Of a stretch of 8,162 bases of DNA, positions 1 through 5,723 are shown in pieces. The notes under the pieces were generated by a model. It was not told where the DNA came from. It was given only the letters and a program-made list of their open reading frames with translations, and searched no databases. The DNA comes from Planctomycetaceae bacterium UBA2671 (GTDB lineage Bacteria; Planctomycetota; Planctomycetia; Planctomycetales; Planctomycetaceae), in assembly GCA_002359185.1 (NCBI GenBank), contig DEML01000106.1:22499-30660 (forward strand), read 5' to 3'. Made by a program: the position numbers and the translations under genes. Position 1 is the first letter of the stretch, and each line of letters opens with the position of its first letter.

Positions 1-898
1 GGCCTCCGATTATAAACCCGCCACTGGCATTCAGGTTATTTGACTGGACAGCGGCCTCAACATCCTGAAGTGATACGTTATATTCTTGCAACTTGATGGG
101 ATCAACCAGAACCTGATACTGCTTCTCATCACCGCCCATGACAATGACCTCAGCAATGCCAGTCAGCTTCAGTAGTCGCGGTCTGATTAACCAGTCCGCG
201 GTCGTACGCAGATCCATTCGTTCTTCGAGAGGAGTCGGGAAAATAACGTCATAGGACCGTTTATTCCAGACAAATGCCACATCACGCCCAGGGTTTGTCT
301 CATCCCATTTGGGATTCTCGACTTCAATTTTCTTCCACAAGCTGAGATCGTTTCGATTCACCGGATTCCAAACGGTCAGTTCAGGACTTGCTTCATTTCC
401 TGTGCGTTCTGCCAGTAATCCCGTCTGCCCAACCGCAGTCAACTTTCCACCTTGTGGCCCCTTTCTGCGATGAATTCCAACATGCAGAATCTGCCCCATT
501 ATGGATGCCTGAGGTGTCATAATCGGACGGATGCCTGGTGGCATCGGTACATTTGCCAGACGCTCTGACACAATCTGTCGAGCGTACCGAGGTTCCGTCT
601 TCCAACTGAACTCGATGTAAATGACATTCATGCCCTGACTGGATTGACTGCGGACATCTTCAACCCCGTTTGCCCCTAGGATCGCTGTTTCTATTGGATA
701 AGTAACCAGCGTTTCGACTTCTTCAGAAGACATGCCAGGACACTCTGTTAGAATCACGACTCGAGGTCGATCAAGATCTGGGAACACATCAATAGGTAAG
801 GTTGTCGTTAAATAACCCCCATAAGCCAGGACAACGACACAGGCGGCAAGCACCAGCGTTCGATGGGTCAGTGAGAGTCGGATGATTGAATTGAGCAC
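1..898 (-). CDS. Heavy-metal efflux RND pump, CzcA/CusA type (N-terminal part, runs off window)
   Basis: Inner-membrane proton-driven RND transporter that would take metal ions from the periplasm or inner leaflet and pass them to the adaptor and outer-membrane factor. Only the first 299 residues are in the window. Seen: TM1 at about residues 13-33, followed by the family signature LPIDVFPDLDRPRVV (34-48), PGMSSEEVETLVTYPIE (54-70), SIMGQI (132-137), DLRTTADWLIRPRLL (229-243), VMGGDEKQYQVLVDP (253-267) and NASGGF (290-295). These match the porter subdomains of CusA/CzcA. The start is GTG at 898: an in-frame TAG (the stop of the adaptor gene) lies three codons upstream, and AGGGGAA at 909-903 is a suitable Shine-Dalgarno. 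The frame is open throughout. Odd: about 85 residues (143-228) separate two conserved blocks that are about 10 residues apart in E. coli CusA. The metal specificity and proton-relay residues lie outside the window, so the substrate cannot be called. Confidence 0.93.
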   Translation of the reverse strand, partial: MLNSIIRLSLTHRTLVLAACVVVLAYGGYLTTTLPIDVFPDLDRPRVVILTECPGMSSEEVETLVTYPIETAILGANGVEDVRSQSSQGMNVIYIEFSWKTEPRYARQIVSERLANVPMPPGIRPIMTPQASIMGQILHVGIHRRKGPQGGKLTAVGQTGLLAERTGNEASPELTVWNPVNRNDLSLWKKIEVENPKWDETNPGRDVAFVWNKRSYDVIFPTPLEERMDLRTTADWLIRPRLLKLTGIAEVIVMGGDEKQYQVLVDPIKLQEYNVSLQDVEAAVQSNNLNASGGFIIGG

Positions 899-902
899 GG
901 TA

Positions 903-909
903 TTCCCCT
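903..909 (-). promoter_or_regulatory. Ribosome-binding site of the pump gene, overlapping the adaptor stop
   Basis: AGGGGAA on the minus strand, four bases before the GTG start of the RND pump. Its first two bases are the last two of the TAG stop of the adaptor gene, so termination and re-initiation are probably coupled. It decides the GTG start, because no other start codon lies between the stop and the first membrane segment. Confidence 0.65.
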
Positions 910-2350
910 AATTCCCTTCGTCTTCGTTCTTATGGAGACTGCCATCGGCGTGAATGTGGTAGCCTTCTGGTAAGTCGTCTCCTGATGAGGACTTCAACAT
1001 ACGGTTCAACTGTTCGGCAGAACTCTGTACTACAAACGAACCAGGCATGAGCGATCCATCATTCGCGATGACGGTATAGCGTCGGTCTCGTTCCAGTACT
1101 CGAACCGCCTTGCGTTGAAACGTATTGACGTTCTGGGTAAAAACAAATGCTTCAGCTCCGTCGCGGGCAACGGCATCCGTGGGAAGTACAAAGACGTTTT
1201 CGAGCTTTTCGACCCGGATCAAGATGCGGACTTTATGACCTGGACGAAACCGCCAGAGTATCTGGGTCATTCCATCTTGTTTCACAACTCTAGACTGATT
1301 TTCCAACGCCATACGAAACGCAAAGGTACGATTAATGGGATCTATGACATTTGCCAGATATTGAATCCAGAAAGTCTGATTAACGGGAGGCCAGTCTGCG
1401 ATCGCGTTTTCCTGAAAGTCCACTTCAACTGGCCAACCGGCTTTGACACTTTGTTCAAGAAGTTGTGTTTCGTCTCGAAATGCCCGACCTTCTATTGCCA
1501 GCAACTGATGATTTGCCAGCAAACACAACATTTGACCGGTTCTGACTTGTTGGCCTAGATCTATTTTGCATTCCTGAACTTCAAAGGAGGGGGGGGAGTC
1601 CAGTTTTACTTCCTCACCTGTCGCCTGCAGCACGACAGAGGTCCCCAATGGTTTGGATTCGCTAGCTTGAGAGGGAACGAGAATATTCAGTTCTTTGACG
1701 AAATTACCTGCAGCCACTTCGTTCAACTGATTTTGTGTAAAACTTCGACTAAGCAGTTCCTGACGATACCCTTTGATTGCCACTTTCAGTCGCGTGATTT
1801 CACTAGCGACTTCAATGATCCGGGCACCGGGGACTGCTCCTCCTGAAGATTCCAGGCGTTTCTTTTTTGCTTCGGCGAGTTTGATGTCTTGCGTATCTTT
1901 AAACAGTTTCGACTGGGTCTGTTGCAAAGACTCGCTAAGGATGCGGATCGTATAGAGCACATCCCCAGGGTGGACTGTGTCGCCTGGAAAATAATTCATT
2001 TTGTCGACCACTCCATCTACAGGAGAAACGATCCCTCGATCACTGCGACCGGGTCGATCCACTACCATGCCCGGGACCTGTAGCGTTTTCCAATAGGTCT
2101 CAGGCTGTATTGATTTGACCTGCAAGCCCAAATTGGCAATCGCCTGGTCTGATAGAATAATCTGCTCGGAAGCTGCGTTTTTCTTATCGCTTGCTTTGGT
2201 TGAAGCAGTAGAAACGTTATCCGATCTGGCGGTTTTGTTTTGTTCTAAAAGCGGCAACCAATTGTCACGCGTGAAATAGCCGGTAGCAATCAATATCGCA
2301 ACGCTCCCGATTGCCAGAATGGGTTTCACTATTTGAAGAAGTTTCTTCAT
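908..2350 (-). CDS. Periplasmic adaptor (membrane fusion protein) of the heavy-metal RND pump, CzcB/CusB type
   Basis: 480 residues. It links the inner-membrane pump to the outer-membrane factor. Seen: an N-terminal membrane anchor at about residues 9-26; a Ser/Thr/Lys-rich linker (38-62); the first half of a lipoyl/barrel-sandwich domain at about 106-135 (GIVSPVDGVVDKM, then FPGDTVHPGD); an alpha-helical hairpin at about 137-215; the second lipoyl half at about 257-290 (KIDLGQQVRTGQMLCLLAN); beta-barrel and membrane-proximal segments to about 445, including RPGHKVRILIRVEKLENVFVLPTDAV. The C-terminus carries a His motif, HIHADGSLH (465-473), usable as a metal ligand set. The start is ATG at 2350, with AAGGA (2361-2357) before it, and overlaps the preceding outer-membrane factor gene by 4 bp. 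The pump gene begins 9 bp after its stop. There is a run of eight C at codons 252-254. The family call is secure; the metal substrate is not known. Confidence 0.93.
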   Translation of the reverse strand: MKKLLQIVKPILAIGSVAILIATGYFTRDNWLPLLEQNKTARSDNVSTASTKASDKKNAASEQIILSDQAIANLGLQVKSIQPETYWKTLQVPGMVVDRPGRSDRGIVSPVDGVVDKMNYFPGDTVHPGDVLYTIRILSESLQQTQSKLFKDTQDIKLAEAKKKRLESSGGAVPGARIIEVASEITRLKVAIKGYRQELLSRSFTQNQLNEVAAGNFVKELNILVPSQASESKPLGTSVVLQATGEEVKLDSPPSFEVQECKIDLGQQVRTGQMLCLLANHQLLAIEGRAFRDETQLLEQSVKAGWPVEVDFQENAIADWPPVNQTFWIQYLANVIDPINRTFAFRMALENQSRVVKQDGMTQILWRFRPGHKVRILIRVEKLENVFVLPTDAVARDGAEAFVFTQNVNTFQRKAVRVLERDRRYTVIANDGSLMPGSFVVQSSAEQLNRMLKSSSGDDLPEGYHIHADGSLHKNEDEGN

Positions 2351-3792
2351 GATTGTTCCTTTTCAGGTAAGGGAGGGACAGGAGCTAAAGGCCACTGATC
2401 TTCCAGCATCAGTCCTGCAATTTCGCTGGCAGCCAGCCACATCTCGCTCATGGAGCGAATCAATTCCAGATTGGCTTCAGCTACAGATCGTTGTGCTTCC
2501 AGTACACGCAGGTACTCAAACTGTCCTCCCTGGTATGCTACCATTGAAAGTTCATAAGTTCGTTGAGCCTTCGGCAAGATTGAAACCTGGTAACGTTCAG
2601 CCCGTTCCCGTGCGGAAGCATAAGCTGAATAAGCGATCGCAAGTTGATTCATCAGTTCATTCTGTACACGCTCCGTTTGGTTCATTGCCACATTGATATT
2701 TGTTTCGGCAGACAATATGTTTCCCTGATTTTTGTTCCAAAGCGGGAGAGGAACACTAAAACCGATGTCCCAGTCATCGGACCGGTTCTGGCTCTGGCGA
2801 GTGTATCCCGTACCCACAGTAATATTGGGGATTGGTTCCACCTTGGCTCGTTGCAAGATCAAGCGGGCATGCTCAACTCCAATTTGTGCTGATCTGATTT
2901 CAGGGTGGATACTGAGCACGTAAGTGCTGACCTGATCCAGATTATAATCCTCTAGAGCAAGATCGAGTTCACCTGAAAGACGCTTAATAGGCATATCCTG
3001 AATACCAACACTGGCAGCCAGTTTTCGATACGCCCCTGGCAACGCTTTTTTTGTCGCATCCAGGTCTGCGCGATAACGTTCCAAATCAACTTCGAGTTGT
3101 ATGACATCCAGCTCAGCTGCTTCTTTTGCATTTACCAGGGCTTTTGAATTATTGACTGATTGCTCTGCAAGCTTTACCAGGTTCGAAAGGATGTCTGACC
3201 GTTTTTGAAGTGTTAAGGCTTCGAAGTACGCTTGCCGTACTTTCGTAAAGACCTGATAGCGTTCCGTCATCAAGTTGAGCGAGGCCTGATCCACCCTTTT
3301 GAGTGCGGCTGCCTGATCCAAATCCAGTTTGTTGGCTGTGACAAATTCCTGACCAGCGTATGCTGTCCAGATCCCCCCAGGACCGGTCCGGTCACTGATC
3401 TCATTACCTGTCACGCTCACAGTCGGGTTCGGATACAATCCAGCCTGAATAGCCCGGCCTCGAGCTGTTTCGATTGCCCAGGATACCTCTGCCAGACGAG
3501 GATTACTATCAAGAGTCAGGTCAATCAACTCTGGAAGACCAAGCGTTTGTGTCTCCGTTGGTTTGCTGACCTGAGATGATGTGTCTGTGAGGTTGATTTG
3601 TACTAATTCATCGTTTGGGTTCTTCAAATCAGAGTTTAGATACCTGACCTGATGAATGGTTGCTTCCTGGGGAATTTCCCGTTCGGAAGTCGCGTCAGAA
3701 ATCATTGCTTTACCAGTCGAATATGAGGAGCTGGCACAACTTTCCGTGAACAGACCAATCCCAAGCAGAACCGCAGTAAGTAACGGGCGCAT
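2347..3792 (-). CDS. Outer-membrane factor of the heavy-metal RND system, TolC/CzcC family
   Basis: 481 residues, a normal length for the family. It forms the trimeric outer-membrane channel of the efflux complex. Seen: a hydrophobic signal peptide (1-18) ending at Cys19. The lipobox FTESC is poor because of Glu at -2, so lipidation is possible but not certain. A low-complexity region (about 20-83) precedes two repeated OEP-type halves: first about 84-265, with NPRLAEVSWAIETARGRAIQAG and AGLYPNPTVSV; second about 288-462, with HPEIRSAQIGVEHARLIL, SVPLPLWNKNQGNI (346-359) and AYQGGQFEYLRVLEAQRSV (419-437). It is the first gene of the tricistronic pump operon; its stop overlaps the adaptor start (ATGA, 2350-2347). 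The ATG at 3792 is set by AAGGAGGT at 3804-3797, the strongest ribosome-binding site in the window. Confidence 0.93.
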   Translation of the reverse strand: MRPLLTAVLLGIGLFTESCASSSYSTGKAMISDATSEREIPQEATIHQVRYLNSDLKNPNDELVQINLTDTSSQVSKPTETQTLGLPELIDLTLDSNPRLAEVSWAIETARGRAIQAGLYPNPTVSVTGNEISDRTGPGGIWTAYAGQEFVTANKLDLDQAAALKRVDQASLNLMTERYQVFTKVRQAYFEALTLQKRSDILSNLVKLAEQSVNNSKALVNAKEAAELDVIQLEVDLERYRADLDATKKALPGAYRKLAASVGIQDMPIKRLSGELDLALEDYNLDQVSTYVLSIHPEIRSAQIGVEHARLILQRAKVEPIPNITVGTGYTRQSQNRSDDWDIGFSVPLPLWNKNQGNILSAETNINVAMNQTERVQNELMNQLAIAYSAYASARERAERYQVSILPKAQRTYELSMVAYQGGQFEYLRVLEAQRSVAEANLELIRSMSEMWLAASEIAGLMLEDQWPLAPVPPLPEKEQS

Positions 3793-3796
3793 AAAG

Positions 3797-3804
3797 ACCT
3801 CCTT
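3797..3804 (-). promoter_or_regulatory. Strong Shine-Dalgarno of the pump operon
   Basis: AAGGAGGT, near-perfect complement of the 16S anti-Shine-Dalgarno, four bases before the ATG of the outer-membrane factor. Its first three bases (AAG) are also the end of a perfect palindrome at 3802-3818, so access to it could be controlled by a bound protein or a hairpin. Confidence 0.8.
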
Positions 3805-3818
3805 CGCATCATGCGAAG
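3802..3818. repeat. Perfect 17-bp palindrome upstream of the pump operon (candidate operator)
   Basis: Arms CTTCGCAT and ATGCGAAG (3802-3809 and 3811-3818) around one central base. As DNA it has the dyad symmetry of a dimeric repressor or activator site. As RNA it can fold as a 6-bp stem (CTTCGC/GCGAAG) with a 5-base loop, tying up part of the Shine-Dalgarno. The symmetry is seen directly; a regulatory role is inferred from position. Confidence 0.5.
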
Positions 3819-3892
3819 ATTTGAAAAAATGAACAGAGAGATAGTCCGACCATAAACAAAGGGTCGAATCGACAGAATTCTCCGCAAATCAT

Positions 3893-3908
3893 TCAGGATT
3901 TGTCCTGA
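3893..3908. repeat. Inverted repeat in the pump-operon leader
   Basis: TCAGGA and TCCTGA with a 4-base spacer, about 100 bases upstream of the first pump-operon gene. No T-run follows on the minus strand, so it does not look like an intrinsic terminator of the His-rich gene. It could be an operator or a leader hairpin, or chance. Confidence 0.3.
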
Positions 3909-3992
3909 GAAGAATCGCGAAATTAGTCAACGCCAAAAGCAGAGAGCAGGACGTACCAACCTAATTTTGTGATACTGTCTGCGAAGAGTTCT

Positions 3993-4013
3993 ATGCTTAT
4001 ATTAAATAAGCAT
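3993..4013. repeat. Stem-loop spanning the stop codon of the His-rich gene
   Basis: Perfect 8-bp arms ATGCTTAT/ATAAGCAT with a 5-base loop; the TAA stop (3999-3997) lies in the 3' arm of the transcript. It may protect or end the upstream mRNA, but the stem is AT-rich and no U-tract follows, so a rho-independent terminator is not supported. Confidence 0.4.
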
Positions 4014-4479
4014 GGTGGCGGACAAAGAGCGGGGAACTAGAATCAGGGGGCGCGCAGTCAAATACCGATCGTTCGGTTTCTGTGAGTTGCGGAAATTCAA
4101 AAGATGAATTGCATCCGATGATGTCCCATTGAAACAGGACTTTGATTTCCGTCTTAAGAGTTGAACGCGTACCTGAGATCACATCAATACTATTAAGATA
4201 GATCGCAGAGGAATCGTGATCAGATGAACTAGTAAACTGTGGAAAGCCCTGATTTTCAGAGCTCTTATGGTGGTCATCCTGGTGGCTGTGTTTATCCGCC
4301 TCATAGTGATGAACGTGGCCGTGAGAGTCATCAATGGATGATTTATTCAGATGAATATGCGCGCGTAAACCATGCCCTGCAGGCAGGTTGCCTCCATGAG
4401 AGTGGCCGAAGGCAACTGACTGGGTCAGCAGCATCCACGGCATCAGGATTAGGGAGCAAATTCTTCTATTCATACCCAT
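3997..4479 (-). CDS. Secreted His-rich protein, probable periplasmic metal-binding protein
   Basis: 160 residues; no named family recognised. Seen: a signal peptide with basic start (MGMNRR) and hydrophobic core (7-24), probable cleavage near AFG-H (25/26). Then a His-rich segment (26-88) with 14 His in 63 residues, including HSHGG, AHIHL, HGHVHH, KHSH and DDHH, mixed with Asp/Glu. The C-terminal half is not His-rich and has Cys123 and Cys142, which could form a disulfide, ending in RHHAYLI. The His/Asp clusters resemble those of Zn/Ni/Co/Cu buffering proteins and loops of metal transporters. Its place 204 bp upstream of the pump operon suggests capture or delivery of the exported metal. The start may be Met1 (4479) or Met3 (4473); neither has a clear Shine-Dalgarno. 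Signal peptide and His-richness are seen; metal binding is inferred. Confidence 0.75.
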   Translation of the reverse strand: MGMNRRICSLILMPWMLLTQSVAFGHSHGGNLPAGHGLRAHIHLNKSSIDDSHGHVHHYEADKHSHQDDHHKSSENQGFPQFTSSSDHDSSAIYLNSIDVISGTRSTLKTEIKVLFQWDIIGCNSSFEFPQLTETERSVFDCAPPDSSSPLFVRHHAYLI

Positions 4480-4706
4480 ATTTTCGGTAGAAAAACCAAT
4501 AATGTTGAAGTTATTCTAACGCTCATATCACTAAAGTCCAGACTCACTCATCCAAAATACCCTGTCTGCCCCATTTTGATTTAGTCCGATCACATTCCAA
4601 GAGTCTTCAAAGTTTCAGCAAAGGCTGATAGATTCATTAAGAAACCTTGAAATTCGTTTTACAGCTCAACTGATTTTATCGTTTTGATATTTCAGGACTT
4701 TGCAAT
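4480..4706. other. Intergenic region between channel gene and His-rich gene
   Basis: 227 AT-rich bases. Apart from the possible promoter at 4513-4540 and a short direct repeat TCCTGAA near the channel stop, nothing recognisable was seen: no RNA gene, no convincing terminator and no small coding frame with a ribosome-binding site. The gap suggests that the channel unit ends here and the metal-efflux unit starts afresh. Confidence 0.5.
4513..4540 (-). promoter_or_regulatory. Possible sigma-70-like promoter of the His-rich gene
   Basis: TGGACT (-35 like, 4540-4535) and TAGAAT (-10 like, 4518-4513) on the minus strand with a 16-base spacer, placing a start about 30 bases before the ATG. It matches 4/6 and 5/6 of the E. 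coli consensus. AT-rich intergenic DNA gives such matches by chance, and planctomycete promoters are poorly described. Confidence 0.3.
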
Positions 4707-5459
4707 TCAGGACTGGCTATTTAAGCGATCTTGATTTTCACGAGATACCGACGAGATATATAGCGAAACTAATCTTGAAACCAGGATTGCAAAATAGAAC
4801 TGGCCAAAGACAGCCTGAAGATAACAGGCTGTTTGAGCTGGCCCGGATACAGGAATGATATCTCCATAGCCCAGTGTCGCCATAGTCACGAACGATAAAT
4901 AAATCAACGGTTGTAAGTTTGAGTTACTTAAAGTGACTGTTTCGGATGTAGAGCTTACCAGGTCATACCGAAATGCAGCTGGATCAATGACTATGATCAT
5001 TGAGTATAAGTACGCCCAGAACAGTCCAGCCAGCAAATAGAGACAGACCGTCCCGATAATTGTATCCAATGTCACTTGATTGTCATCAAAAACGGCACTG
5101 AGTACATGGTAGAAGACAAACGCCAGGAAAATGATCACCAAAATGTTATGGAGGATCGTTAGGGAATCACTGTGAAAAAGAAAACTGCTGACATTCATAA
5201 CCAGCATCAGGAATACGATCGTCAGACCAATGCCTAATGTCTTGTGACGCTGACAAATTGAGATAACTGCTGTCAGCAGGACCGCTGAAAACAACAGGCA
5301 GAAGAAAATCACAGAGCCTCTACTGCTACCTGTAAAGGCTGTTCCTATCAGTAATGTCAGTATAGAGCAAAGTAAATATGAGAACTTACCAAATCGATGG
5401 TGTACTTCCCGGTCAATTGCTTGGTTCGTCATTGTCGTTCCCATGATCCGCTGATTCAT
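4707..5459 (-). CDS. Potassium-channel-family membrane protein (6 TM, TLGYGD filter)
   Basis: 250 residues. Seen: six hydrophobic segments at about 26-43, 49-69, 75-96, 101-124, 133-158 and 208-236. Between the last two lies a pore helix and selectivity filter, FVTMATLGYGDIIP (190-203), the TxGYGD signature of K+ channels. The last two segments plus pore fit the Ion_trans_2 module. The fourth segment has no regular Arg/Lys series, so it is probably not voltage-gated in the classic way. There is no cytoplasmic RCK/TrkA or cyclic-nucleotide domain; the C-terminus ends about 14 residues after the last membrane helix. The start is uncertain: ATG at 5459, 5444 and 5432 all lie inside the 3' end of the Cys-rich lipoprotein gene, in another frame. 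GGGA before 5432 is the best of several weak ribosome-binding sites. The overlap implies co-expression with the lipoprotein. The channel family is clear; ion and role are inferred. Confidence 0.88.
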   Translation of the reverse strand: MNQRIMGTTMTNQAIDREVHHRFGKFSYLLCSILTLLIGTAFTGSSRGSVIFFCLLFSAVLLTAVISICQRHKTLGIGLTIVFLMLVMNVSSFLFHSDSLTILHNILVIIFLAFVFYHVLSAVFDDNQVTLDTIIGTVCLYLLAGLFWAYLYSMIIVIDPAAFRYDLVSSTSETVTLSNSNLQPLIYLSFVTMATLGYGDIIPVSGPAQTACYLQAVFGQFYFAILVSRLVSLYISSVSRENQDRLNSQS

Positions 5460-5667
5460 ACTGATGCGGTAGGCTCTCTAAGTAGCCTGAGACTTGTCTG
5501 GAATGACATACACAATTGTCGTAGTAGGTATAGGTTAGTGGAGGAGGATCACAGTACTGGCAGTCGATCTCACAACTAGAATAGCTGTGGTAAGTCGAGG
5601 CGCAACCTGTCATCATGATCGCTCCCAGCGTTGCGAACCAGCGCATCCACTTTTGAGCGTTATCCAT
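5413..5667 (-). CDS. Small Cys-rich lipoprotein, unknown function
   Basis: 84 residues starting at ATG 5667; AAGGAG at 5679-5674 is spaced six bases before it. A longer in-frame reading from TTG at 5688 would place that ribosome-binding site inside the gene and is rejected. Seen: signal peptide with lipobox MMTGC, lipidated Cys at residue 22 and Ala-Ser after it (no Asp at +2). The mature part has Cys32, Cys36 and Cys39 (C-x3-C-x2-C), a DPPPLTYTYYD segment (40-50), then Cys52, Cys54 and His55 (C-x-C-H), with His68 and His75 and an acidic end. Five Cys besides the lipidated one suggest a soft-metal site or two disulfides. It lies 56 bp after the second outer-membrane factor gene, and its last 47 bases overlap the channel gene. 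No known family recognised; a metal-binding role is inferred from composition and neighbours. Confidence 0.75.
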   Translation of the reverse strand: MDNAQKWMRWFATLGAIMMTGCASTYHSYSSCEIDCQYCDPPPLTYTYYDNCVCHSRQVSGYLESLPHQYESADHGNDNDEPSN

Positions 5668-5673
5668 CTTAAG

Positions 5674-5679
5674 CTCCTT
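5674..5679 (-). promoter_or_regulatory. Ribosome-binding site that fixes the Cys-rich lipoprotein start
   Basis: AAGGAG followed by six bases and ATG (5667). It shows that translation begins at MDNAQKW rather than at the upstream TTG, and gives a normal lipoprotein signal peptide (short basic start, hydrophobic core, MMTGC). Confidence 0.75.
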
Positions 5680-5723
5680 CAATAGCAACCTCGTATATTT
5701 CGATTGCAGTAAAAACTTGTCTA

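Noticed and set aside
393..605. 70-codon open frame on the minus strand
   Set aside because: An out-of-frame reading within the RND pump gene, whose own frame carries the conserved motifs without interruption.
1115..1558. 147-codon open frame on the plus strand
   Set aside because: Lies wholly antisense to the adaptor gene, which has clear family motifs; no ribosome-binding site or recognisable protein features.
3702..3887. 61-codon open frame on the minus strand upstream of the pump operon
   Set aside because: Overlaps the start of the outer-membrane factor in another frame, Arg-rich and without ribosome-binding site; crosses the palindrome and strong Shine-Dalgarno that belong to the real gene.
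3925..3930. TTGACT as a -35 box for the pump operon
   Set aside because: No acceptable -10 sequence lies 15-19 bases downstream on the minus strand.
5668..5688. Seven extra N-terminal codons of the Cys-rich lipoprotein from a TTG start
   Set aside because: The AAGGAG ribosome-binding site lies inside these codons and is well spaced for the ATG at 5667.
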